The notes under the pieces: generated by a model
Told to the model about the DNA's origin: nothing
The model's input: only the letters and a program-made list of their open reading frames with translations
Databases searched by the model: none
Position numbers and translations under genes: made by a program
Source of the DNA: Begonia masoniana
Taxonomy: Eukaryota; Streptophyta; Magnoliopsida; Cucurbitales; Begoniaceae
Direction of reading: 5' to 3'
Assembly: GCA_022432975.1 (NCBI GenBank)
Contig: CM039514.1
Location: 11,842,668 to 11,906,667, forward strand
Length of the DNA: 64,000 nt
Part shown: positions 21,968 to 32,070 of the stretch, one piece after another
Numbering within the stretch: the stretch's first letter is position 1
Layout: each line of letters opens with the position of its first letter

Positions 21968-23042
21968 CATAGTATATGCGTCACTGCATTTTTATTCATG
22001 TTCTTACTGAGTTTTAGACTCATAGGTGAACTCCCTGTTGTAGGTACGGAACCCGTGGATGAAGACTTTGTGCCTCAGGTCGAGGAGTAGGTGGTTGGTG
22101 GCACGAGCTTGCGGGGGATTGGTTGCTGCAGCCAGACATATTTCTGTCACGAGGTTTAAGTTTTTCAAGTAAAGATCATGTCTGTAAACTCTACTGGGAT
22201 TCTGGTGTTTTGTTTTTAAAACTCAGTTGGAAATTTGGATAATGTATAGGTTTGGTGTCTAAGTTTTTAAACCTCTGTAATTGACAGTTCTATATATGTT
22301 TTGAAAACAATCTGGAACTGCTTGAGTTCTTCCTTTTTAGGTTGTGCATGGATGGTCTCGAATTTTAGAGCTATCCATGCAGTTTGTTTTTTTGAATCTC
22401 TGTCATTTGTAAAGCATGTTTTACAACTTTGTTTTGAATCGGGTTTTAAGGGTCTGAAACTTTTTATGTCTTTTGTTTTATACTCCTGTTATACGCTTCC
22501 TGTTAAAATTGTTCAAATTGTTGTTTTTAAACGGCGTCTTCGCACATCTATCGCCTTATGACCACGTCCACCGGCCCGGTTATTTAGCCCTCGGGTTATT
22601 TACATCTTCCTCCTTTGTCAACCCAGTCCTACATTGTTCCGCTCATTGCAATTACATCTACCGCCTTATGGCCCGTCCACTGGTTCCGGTTTTATTTTAA
22701 GCCCTCCGTTAAAATTACATCTTCCGCTCATACAATTACCTTCCCCCTTTTCGGTCTTACCGTCACCTATCGATATCTTCCGGAATAGTTTCCTTACATC
22801 TCGTCTGACGTCAGCCACTCTTCCCCCAGTTCACTACATCTTCCGCCTGACGTCATCCACCTCTTCCGCCCAGTTCACTACATCTTCCGCCTGACGTCAT
22901 CCACCTCTTCCGCCCAGTTCACTACATCTTCCGCCTGACGTCATCCACCTCTTCCGCCCAGTTCACTACATCTTCCGCCTGACGTCATCCACCTCTTCCG
23001 CCCAGTTCACTACATCTTCCGCCTGACGTCATACACATCTTC
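21968..23042 (+). mobile_element. Family D LTR, second part, running into the gap
   Basis: This resumes homology to the D solo LTR (compare 43397 onward: ggtgaactccctgttgtagg and the gattggttgctgcag stretch). From about 22550 it becomes rich in cgtccaccg/cttccgcc units and then enters a 44-bp tandem array. The expected LTR end (ccgtcaca, seen at 46841-46847) is not reached before the Ns, so whether this was a solo LTR or a full element is unknown. Confidence 0.8.
22800..23042 (+). repeat. 44-bp tandem array inside the D LTR
   Basis: The unit begins ctgacgtcatccacctcttc and includes cgcccagttcactacatctt. Near-identical copies start at 22847, 22891, 22935 and 22979, with a degenerate one near 22804. 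The array is cut by the assembly gap, so its true length is unknown. Units abut without spacers, so this is not a CRISPR. Confidence 0.95.
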
Positions 23043-23142
23043 NNNNNNNNNNNNNNNNNNNNNNNNNNNNNNNNNNNNNNNNNNNNNNNNNNNNNNNNNN
23101 NNNNNNNNNNNNNNNNNNNNNNNNNNNNNNNNNNNNNNNNNN
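23043..23142. other. Assembly gap (100 N)
   Basis: Exactly 100 N bases are present, the conventional placeholder for a join of unknown size. The 44-bp tandem array at its left edge is the likely cause. Confidence 0.98.
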
Positions 23143-23781
23143 ACCAACAAAACACAACCAAGACTCAAAATTACTAAAACCTAAATGAAACTTTTGGAGT
23201 CTGCAGAGCTTTATAATTTAGGTTTCTTCTTCACAGCAGAACTACTTCTTACCAAGAAATTCTCATCCTACGTACTATCATCTTTCGTTCATTACCTCTG
23301 TAAGCTCAATTTTTATTATATTTTCTATATCGCTGCAAAATAATTCGAACCTCACCTTAACAAGAACTCGTTCAACGCATCGCCATCCTCCTCCACCAGA
23401 AACTAACCTTCCACTCTCGCTGTTGCGAGCTCTTAATTTACGAATCTTTTCCTCCCTTACTCTGAAGGTCCTCTACAAAAGCTCTCATTGATCAATCTCT
23501 CTATACACTGCTGTCAGCTTCACAAGCGTCGCCGTTTTTCTTCCGCTCACGCCGACGGTTTTCCTCGCCCCTGATCTGCAAATTTAGTCACCCCCGTTTG
23601 AGAAGCGGCTAGGATCATAGCTCCCTAGAAGCCATGAACTTGGTAGAGAGAAAGCAAAGATATGTGAGGTGAGAATTTGTTATTTTGAGAACCAAACTGG
23701 TATTATTGCGGATAGGAACCGAACCCGAACCGAACCTAAATTTTCGTTCGGTTCGTTTTCTGTTCTAGTCGGACTCTAGAA
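23143..23781. other. Intergenic DNA after the gap
   Basis: No complete gene is recognised. A stretch at 23711-23755 of gaaccgaacc and its complement cggttcggttcg resembles the subterminal repeats of the hAT elements at 26063 and 40303 and may be a truncated hAT end. Confidence 0.4.
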
Positions 23782-24628
23782 GGTAATTTCGATTTGAACC
23801 TGTACTATACAACTTTTTTCAATTCAAGAAGCCCCCTTACTACAAAAAAACCGCAAACCAAACCCTGTACTTTGATTCTGTTCAGTTTTGACCTTCTATC
23901 AACAATTTCATTAAACCCTAATTGAAAAAACTAACAAACGATCTTGGATTCAGTTAAAATTTTTACCACATGTTTACTACTTAATGAGAAGATAATATGG
24001 AAAGTTTCGTGATTTTTTAACATATGTACGATTTATTGAAATTTTATTTTAATATTTTATAAAAATATTATCATAAATCATACAAATTTTAGAAAATCAC
24101 GAAACTTTTTCTATTATCTACCCATAATAGGTTGAACATGTGACAAAGTTTTCAAATAAATCAAATATTGTTAGTATTTGTTTAAAAATTAATTTATAAA
24201 GTAAAGAAGAAACTGAGATTAATTTAAACAAATACCAAACAATATTGGATTTATTTGAAACTTGTTTTAGATGTTCACCATATTATGGGTAGATAATAGA
24301 AAAATTTGCGTAATTTTTTAAAACTTGTGTGATTTATTATAATATGTTTAAAAAATACTAAAATAAAATTATAATAAATCATAGATGTGTTAACAAATCA
24401 CGAAAATTCTCAGATTATCTTCTCATTAAGTAATGAACATGTGATAAAAATTTCAATTGAATCTAAGATCGTTTGGTAGTTTTTTCAATGAGGGTTTAAT
24501 GAAATTGTTGATAGAAGGTCAAAATTGATAACAGAATCAAAGTATAGGGTTCGGTTTGCCGGTTTTTTTAGTACAGGGGCCGAATTGAAAAAACGTGTAT
24601 AGTACAGGGTTCAAATTGATAATTTCCC
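23782..24628. mobile_element. Foldback element, 847 bp, with ~410-bp inverted arms
   Basis: The left arm (23782 to about 24192) and right arm (about 24218 to 24628) are inverted copies separated by only about 25 bases. Matching landmarks include gaacctgtactatac / gtatagtacagggttc and gaccttctatcaacaatttc with its complement. Each arm also contains its own smaller inverted repeat around tttcgtgatttttt / aaaaatcacgaaac. There is no coding capacity. The GGTAATT/GGAAATT ends and 'paid-out' arms suggest a Mutator-like or foldback MITE, but I could not see a clean target-site duplication. Confidence 0.8.
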
Positions 24629-26062
24629 TAATATAAATTTAAAAAAAAATATATCATTCGTCTATTATTGCCAGCTTGTTTTCCGTAGTAACTGAGCCTT
24701 TGACCTAGTCGTGTGAAGACTAAGCAAACCCTTCCTATTCCTATTTCCAACGGTAAAGTTGAGCCTCACAAAGATTTATTTAAATCAAATGTCAAAAGCT
24801 ATTCTTTCTTCTTCTTCTTCTCTAAGTCTTCGTATGGTCCAACAGTGTCTGCTTCTTCAAATTTGTTAAAATATTTTAAAAACCAAAATCTTTCTCCTTA
24901 AAATCAACACTTTTGAAAACCAAAACCAAAAACTCCGACCAATCTACGTACATACGTTCTGAATTCAGACCACTGTCTCTGAAGGACCTCCAGTAGCCGC
25001 CCCAGGACGCAAGTCGGCACTCCGCACTCAGCAGTCGCAACTCCCCAAGGCAAGACTAAAGGAAAGTGGAGATTGAAGAATGAAGGCTGGGATTTGCGAG
25101 CGTGATTGCTTATATTAACTTGTACAAGTGTCGAAAAATCACTAAACTTTTCAGATTATTTTTCCATGATATGCTAAAAATGTAATAAAATTTTCAAGTA
25201 AATCTGATATCGTTTAATATATTTTTCGTTGAGAGAGTGTGAGGGTGTTAGTGAAAAATCACACTTTAATGCAAGCACATGTGTCGCTAACACAATAATA
25301 AATAATAAGTACAAGTCGAACAAAAAAAATAAGATTATCAAACTTTAAATCTAAGTAAAATAAAATTAATCTATAATGAATAATCAGGTGATATGAATTA
25401 AATAAAAATTCAAACGTTAAAAGATGAGAAATTAGATAATGAAAATATTGGTCATGATCGATTTCTTTGTTACGTAAATTTCACTACTGAAACTACAAAT
25501 TACTACGGTATTCATTTAAATACCAAGATTCTTTCAAATTGCTTGGTGGTTCGCTGTATTTTTCTCTTATATTATAGACAAAATGAAAATAATAAAAACC
25601 TCAATAAAATCATATTCTTGAAGCCATACAAATTGAATGATAACAACTTCGTAAAATTTAATATATATAAATTATTATACATCTAACAATTTTTACATAT
25701 TTCTCAATACGATAAGAACATATGTAATTAATTTTGTCCGTCGATATAAATCAAATTTAACCATAATCATTATAATAATTTATTCAAATAAAACTAAGTA
25801 ATCATATCAAGCAATAAATTTTTTGTAACAATTACTTTCTCCCTAATCAAAATAAACTCTTAACTCATAATTGTAAAATTCATCAAAGCAATCATATTGA
25901 AGATATTCATAATGAAAATCATCAAAATAATAAAAATAAAGAAATCTATGAAATATGAGATTGAGAGAATAAAGACAACAATTTTTTCTCCAAGAAAGTG
26001 ATGTATGCATCTGGGCTTCCCTTGAAAACCCTTCCCTTTTTCTCAATGTCTATTATTTTCTC
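24629..26062. other. AT-rich intergenic DNA
   Basis: No gene is supported. A piece at about 25130-25260 (ttttcaagtaaatctgatatcg) resembles the interior of the foldback arms and may be a degraded relative. Confidence 0.4.
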
Positions 26063-27116
26063 TAGGGGTGGGCAGAACCGGCCCGGAATCGCAAAACCAG
26101 ACCAGACCGGCGGTCCGGGCCAGTTCTTGGCCGGTTCTGCCTACCGTGGGACCGGTTCTGTAATACCCGGCTTGTACGGATTTTGGATTTAATATATTAT
26201 ATTAATATTTTAATATATGTGGCATTTTTGGTAAATATGTCAAATCAAATCAGTTTCGCAAACGGTAAGCTTTATTACGATCCTAACGATTAATAGGAAT
26301 TTTGAGGAATTTACGAGAATTTTCGGAGTAATGACGCTATATTCCGAGTAATTAAGTTTCTCGTAATACAAAAGACGTTTTAGTAAAAAATAGTAAACGA
26401 GGTCCGATTTGCGAACAGACAGTTTTAATAAATCCCAAATAATAAGTTGGACTTATTGGTGAAATAAGAAAATTTGGAGAAACCGAATTGTTAGACAATT
26501 AACGAAACAAAAGACGAAACTAATATATAAAACTATAGAAGGGCAAATTGGTAATTTACCAAACCAAATTTATTAAAAACAATAACTTCTCATTTTCTTC
26601 TCTTTCACTCCACGAATTCTCCAGTGACTCCTCCCCTGCGATTTCTCTTTCTCCATTGGCGTTCTCTCTCTTCCGACCTCCGATTCGTCCTCCGATCGTT
26701 CCGTTTTCTTCACGCTTTCTCTTCCAAACAACGCTCTAAGTATGATTCTATAGTTTTAGAACGTTAAATCCCGAGTTTCATAGAGTTTATCGTTAAGGTT
26801 TTCGTTTAGGGTTTCGATAAAAATGTCGATTTAGGGTTCGTAATTGATAAGTTTATTGTGTTTAAGGATATAAAGGATATATTGGACGTTATTGGACCAA
26901 TCTATTTGATTTAGGAAAAATGTTATAATTTGTGAAATTTCGAAATTTTAGGGAAAACTCGTAAATTAGGAATTTTGGTGCCGAGCGTAATTTGCTCGAA
27001 TAAATAGCTCAATAAATTGGATTAGAACTTTAGGAAGTTCCTTAGTTAAGGTTTTGATAATTTTGACGCTTAGAAGCTTAAATTAGTTTTAACGTCAATA
27101 TTGTGTTTTGCCTCAG

Positions 27117-27161
27117 ACAAACAACGCTCGTGGACGGAGTTTGAGCTGTTTTGGACACGAG
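27117..27161 (+). other. Putative LTR leader micro-exon (family E, 45 nt)
   Basis: The acceptor tttgcctcAG lies upstream and the donor GTAAGTTCTCG downstream, followed by tggccgattggcctaca, a hairpin-forming block. The length is identical to the E copies at 29209-29253 and 59685-59729. Confidence 0.45.
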
Positions 27162-27879
27162 GTAAGTTCTCGTGATCTTCTCTGGCCGATTGGCCTACAC
27201 CGTACGTCGAATGTCGTCTCGAGGAGTTTTGGAGATGCGTCTGTTTAATTTTGCTTGGTTTGGGTAGCTAGGTTTAGTGGTTTATAGGTTACGCTTCACA
27301 GTCTTGATGGTACATGTTATTGCTTGTTTACTCTATGATATAGAATTGTCCACGCATCACGTGTTTTAAAGAAAAGCATGAAAATAAATTTCTGCATGAA
27401 ATTTAAAGATAATACAAAGAATAAAATTGGGCCGCAAGGCATATAGTTACAGGCCGAAAGGCATACAGGCCGAAAGACATACAGTTTATAGGTCACGCGA
27501 GGTGGGACTCAGGCACGGCTGTACGTGTTGTAAGCGTGCACCCCCCTCCTCTAACTGGAAAGAGTAGTCCGCCCGCTGGATGAGATCTCTCTGGTTAGGG
27601 GTGTAACACCCCTAAAACGGTACCCGTATTTCCCATATTATTATTATTATTATTTTTTTTTACACTTATTACTTTTTATACTTTAATAAAACTTTGCGCG
27701 GAATTAAAACTATGGTTGAAATCAAAACCGAAGTCGGAATTATAATCAAACCTTGAAATCATTTTTTTTTTTTTAACAATTATATTACTATTTAATAAAT
27801 CTTAAAACATTTAAATAAAAACCTTAAAACATATAAAAAGAATGGGAGGGCAGAATCGGAATTCTGCCCTCAAAAGTAG

Positions 27880-28075
27880 CAGCGACCAGGCGCTGCTATA
27901 TGCAGCGCTCGGTCGCCGAGTGCTGTCGCTGAGCAGCGATCGATCTCTGCTCGGCAGCAGAGATCGATCGCTGCACTGGAAGGCAACCACAGCGATCTCG
28001 ATCACTGCTAGCTATGGCAGCGATCGATCTCTGCTTTGCAGCAGAGATCGATCGCTGCAAGCATGCAGCGATTTC
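27880..28075. repeat. Palindrome array gcgatcgatctctgc...gcagagatcgatcgc (E3)
   Basis: Two near-perfect inverted repeats with arms of about 17 bp and short loops, both reading cgatctctgc...gcagagatcg, plus further gcagcga half sites. The reading frames across it on both strands look similar only because the DNA is palindromic. Confidence 0.9.
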
Positions 28076-29208
28076 CTCCTTCAGACTTCCAACCTTCAAC
28101 ACTTATCATTTTACAGCATTTAACATATCTGTTTGCTCTCTGGAATCCGATTTCCAGAGAGCAAACCTCCTTTTCTTTACACCAAATTTCCATATAACTC
28201 ACAACTTAAATCTACTTAAATCCAATTTAAACGTATTCTAAACTCAATCGACTCGAGTCGGACTTTGCGAAGTCCAACTGCGTGGATAGCTTTAAACATC
28301 GAGCATAACCGTATCAACCTAAAACCAATCAAAACATTTCCAAAACATTCGTTAAACAGTTTAAACCAAAACGTTTTACATACAATTACCAAAACGTTAT
28401 CTAATCCCTATCCAGATCCAAACAACCTAAGTATACTATACAATTATCAACTCAAAACATCCCAAAATAAACCCAGAGTTCAGACATACATCCCCACGGG
28501 TCATATTGCGCCTCGACTGCCCAGCGCACTCCTACGAGCATCATCCATCAACTGCCTCCGACATCAGGAGGAGGAACGTCGTCCTCACCTGGATCTACGT
28601 CACCTAGCAGATCACCTACACCATACAGACACATATGAGATATTGAAATCTCAGTAAGCTACGTAAATGCAGATGCATGCGTGCGTATGCCATTCAGAAA
28701 TCATGCTCAGATTCAGATTACAGATACAGAATTACAGATTACAGATTCATTACGTCACAGACAGACAGAATTGTCACCGAAACCTCTACCCACTAAGCGG
28801 AGAGGGCCCATCCAGCGGTCGGACTACCCTTTCCACCTAGAGAGGGGGGGTACACGCTTGCAACACGCACAGCCGTGCCTGAGCCCCATCCCGCGTGACC
28901 AGAAACAGACAGATTACGTTTATTCATTCAGATTTCGTTACAGATTTCATTTCAGATATACGTTCCTTTTCTTAAAAACACGTGCAGAAATTCCTTTTCA
29001 TGACTTTCGAAAACCGTGATGCATGAACAGTTCATATCAGCGGAAAGTAAACAAACAGTTCATATCAGCAGACAATATAACATAACCTATAAACAATTAA
29101 CCTAACTACCCAACCTAAACAACGTAAAACAAGGAACCCTCAAGGATCCTTGATACGACGACGAAGTATGGTGTAGACCTTTCGGTCAAGCAAGTCACGA
29201 GAACTTAC

Positions 29209-29253
29209 CTTGAGTGCGCTGGATCTCAAGCTTCGTCCACTGGAGTCGCGTGT
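29209..29253 (-). other. Putative LTR leader micro-exon (family E, 45 nt)
   Basis: On the minus strand the acceptor ttttacctcAG precedes it and the donor GTAAGTTCTCG follows it, then cttgaccgaaaggtctaca. It is the E3 copy of the 45-nt segment. Confidence 0.45.
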
Positions 29254-31419
29254 CTGAGGTAAAACACGATATTTGTCGTTAAACCCAATTTAAACGATTA
29301 AATGTCCAAACTAATAAAATCCTTAATTTAACAAATCGAAGCTTTTAAACAACGACACAACGCTCGATAATTCTGGAAATCCATATTACGAGTTATTTCC
29401 GAAAACCCGAAAATTCTATAATTTATACTTTTTTACAAATTGGTTTATCTTCGTCCAATAACGTCCAATACGTTCGATATATACTTAATCAAGGCTAACC
29501 TATTAATTACGAACCCTAATTCGCGTTTTTCGTCGAAACCCTAATTGAAACCCTAACCCTAAATCGAATCGAAAACTCGAAATAAACGCTCAGAGATTGG
29601 GGCTACATACCGAGGGTTGCGAGAGGAGAAGAAACCGTGAAGGACGGAGGAGAAACGGAGTTCGAACGAAGTCGGAACGACGTGAGAACGCCGGCGGCCG
29701 AGAGAAGAAACCTTCTCTGTTCGTGCGTTCCAGAGAGAAAAGAGAGAAGAGAGAGCAAAGTGAGGGAAAAAGAGTGATTTTGTGTTATTTATTAAAATGG
29801 ATTTGCAAATTACCATTTTGCCCTTCTTACTTAAATCTATTTGTTTCATCCTTCGTTTCGTTAATCGTCCAACTATTCAGATTCTCGAAAGTTCCATATT
29901 TTGCCAATAACTTCTATTCATTGCCAGGGATTTATTAAAACTGTCCGTTCGCAATTTGGACCTCGTTCGCTATTTTTACGAGAACGTCTTTTACATTACG
30001 AAAAGTGTATTTACTCGGAATGTAGTGTTTGATCTCCGAAAATTCCCGTAATTTTCTTAAAATTCTTATTATTCGTTAGAATCGTAATGACGCTTTCTTT
30101 TTGTGAATCGGACCTGATTTGACATATTTACCAAAAATGCCATTAAATAAGGAAATGATAATATAACATAATATATAATCAAAGGTCCGTACAAACCGGA
30201 TATTACAAGGGGGATAGGAACTCGGTGACACCTACAGTGCATAGCATAGCATTGCATTGCATAGCATAGCATTTGCATTTACGAGTCTTGCTGAGATTTT
30301 TATCTCATAGTGTGTTGTATGGTGTAGGTGATTACAAGAAAACAGGTGATGATGAGATCCCTCCACCTGAAGAGTGACACAGTTGACGGATGATGGCTCG
30401 CGTGGTGTGCTGGCGTAGTCGACGCTTAACCGACCCGTGGGGAAGTATGTATAGATTTTGAGGATTTTTGGGATGTTTTGAAAGGAATAGTTGTGTAGAC
30501 ATTATAGGATGTTTGGTACTGGTAGTTGATAGGTTACTTTTGAGGTTCTAAACGTTTTGGAAACTGCTTTTATAACTGTTTGAGGATTTGTTTAGGTTTT
30601 AAACGTACCCACGCAGTTCGTTTTCATGAAAATGTACTTCGTGTTAATTGTATTTTAAATCAGTTTTGAGTGGAGTTACGAGAATGTATGAATGTTGAGT
30701 TTTGGTTGGGTTTAAGTTTATGATGACAGTAGTGTTAGTCGATATTGAATGGTGAGGTTATAAGTATGGCGCAGGTGTGGCGGAAGGAAAAGAAGATAGA
30801 AGAAGAGGAATGGGAGAGGGAAACAGAGCACTTGGCGAATAGTCGCCAAGCGCGGAGAGAGAATCGCCTCCCTCTGGATCTCCAGAGGGTGTGGCGATTG
30901 ATTGCCACAAACTGTGGCGATCAATCGCCCTGTATTTTGGGCGATTGCCCCTTTTGCCCCCTATGGCCGATTGTATTTAATAAGTTATTTTATGTTTTAA
31001 TTAAATTGTTTTAATTGATTTAAAGTTTATAATTGGTTTTGTTTAGGATAATTTAAAACATAGATTTCATTCCCGATTTTGATTCTGGTTTCGATTTCGG
31101 TTTGGCTCCACTTAAAGTTTAGTTAAAGTATATAAAAAAAAAAAAAATAGTACGGAAATTGGGTACAGTCTTAGGGTCGTGATAGGTTCCGATTCCACGG
31201 ATTCGGAAACTGGGAACCGCGGTCCGGTTCCCAGTTCCTCGTACTGGGCCCGGGAAATCCCACGAGAGAACCGACCCATGGGTCGACCCGGTGGATTATC
31301 CGACCAATGGGTCGGATAACTTGAAAAACAAAAAAACCCCTAATTTCATTTTTCACGTCCAGCGTGCCCACTGCCCAGCCCTCTGCACTCCCTCATTTCA
31401 TTTCACTCCCCATTTCATT

Positions 31420-31790
31420 TCACTCCCTCATTTCACTCCTCAGTTCCTCCTCCTCCTTTCCGCTCTTCTCCTTCTGGCTTCCCACAATGCTTCCAGCAGC
31501 ATAAACTCCTACTGTGAGAGCTAGAAATTCTCCATCGAGGCGAACAATGCCGGCGACTGGAAGTCTATTATTCCTTTACAATGCGCGCTGTACGTCGCCA
31601 ACTACATCAATGGAGCTCGGTATTTGTCGGATTCCATCGAGGTGGCGGGGTTCGCTTCGGCGTTTTCTAAGACGATGGAGATCTCCTCGGACGGGAAGGA
31701 CGCTTGGCCCTTGGGTGTTTGATATCGACGAGACTTTACTCTCCAATGTGCCCTTCTACTAGATCTATGGCTTCGGGTAAACCAGAGTCC
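31420..31790 (+). pseudogene. Captured acid phosphatase (HAD class B-like/VSP family) first-exon fragment
   Basis: Reading frames in sequence give a signal-peptide-like start (FLLLLSALLLLASHNAS at about 31440), then NSYCES, a stop, and KFSIEANNAGDWKSIIPLQC, LYVANYINGARYLSDSIEVA, FASAFSKTMEISSDGKDAW. After a 7-base insertion that shifts the frame comes VFDIDETLLSNVPFY with the D-x-D-x-T nucleophile motif of haloacid dehalogenase phosphatases. This is the N-terminal half of a plant acid phosphatase 1/vegetative storage protein-like gene. Two stops (after CES and after PFY) and the frameshift make it dead. It lies in the hAT element right of the nested LTRs, so it was carried by transposition. 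Confidence 0.88.
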
Positions 31791-32070
31791 AGATCTATGG
31801 TTTGTTTTATTTTTAAATTAAAAAAAAAATTAAAATACATGGGAGGGAACCAGTACCGAACCGGAACCGAGCTGAATTTTGCGATCCGGTACCGTTTCGG
31901 TACCGGTTCCCTAGGGACCGGTTCCGATTCCAGGAATTAAATTCCCGAAACTACCGGTCCAGTCCAGAACCGGCCAGGACCGGACCGTGCCCAGCCCTAA
32001 TTTTCTCTCTCTCTCATGTCTTTCTTTCTCTCAATGTCTAATTTTTTTTTCTCTCTCGTGCTGGCCCTTA

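Larger units (their letters stand above)
27602..30207 (-). mobile_element. Solo LTR, family E, opposite orientation, nested in E2 (E3)
   Basis: On the plus strand it runs from TGTAACACCCCTAAAACGG to CCGGATATTACA, the reverse complement of a family E LTR. A perfect TSD AGGGG is present (27597-27601, 30208-30212). It is 2606 bp long. It carries the palindromic gatcgatctctgc array near 27890-28070 and the micro-exon at 29209-29253. Confidence 0.95.
26159..31184 (+). mobile_element. Solo LTR, family E, interrupted (E2)
   Basis: It starts TGTAATACCCGGCTTGTACG like the 5' LTR at 58743 and ends ttagggtcgtgata, a decayed form of the family end ttaggggtgttaca. A perfect TSD GGTTC is present (26154-26158, 31185-31189). 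It is split at 27601 by a second E LTR and resumes at 30213; without the insert it is about 2.4 kb. It holds a micro-exon (27117-27161). Confidence 0.9.
26063..31999. mobile_element. hAT-type DNA element carrying a gene fragment, expanded by nested LTRs
   Basis: The ends are TAGGGGTGGGCA (26063) and the complement of TAGGGCTGGGCA (ending 31999). The subterminal regions are rich in accgg/ccggt. A perfect 8-bp target-site duplication ATTTTCTC (26055-26062, 32000-32007) is the hallmark of hAT transposons. Removing the nested solo LTRs leaves an element of about 0.9 kb with no transposase, which contains a broken acid phosphatase exon. Confidence 0.92.

Noticed and set aside
22800..23042. Direct repeats of 44 bp resembling a CRISPR array
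   Set aside because: Units abut with no unique spacers, the DNA is plant nuclear, and there is no cas gene; it is a minisatellite inside an LTR.
24629..26062. Possible gene upstream of the hAT element (24713-24901, 25843-26046)
   Set aside because: Short AT-rich frames without any conserved motif or splice pattern.
26548..26739. 63-aa frame and the matching frames at 29559-29849 and 59128-59337
   Set aside because: They occupy the pyrimidine-rich R region of the three family E LTRs and differ by frameshifts between copies, so they are leader sequence rather than a gene.
27811..28241. Overlapping frames with similar peptides on both strands, also at 60744-61259
   Set aside because: The palindromic gatcgatctctgc arrays make both strands read alike; no conserved protein.
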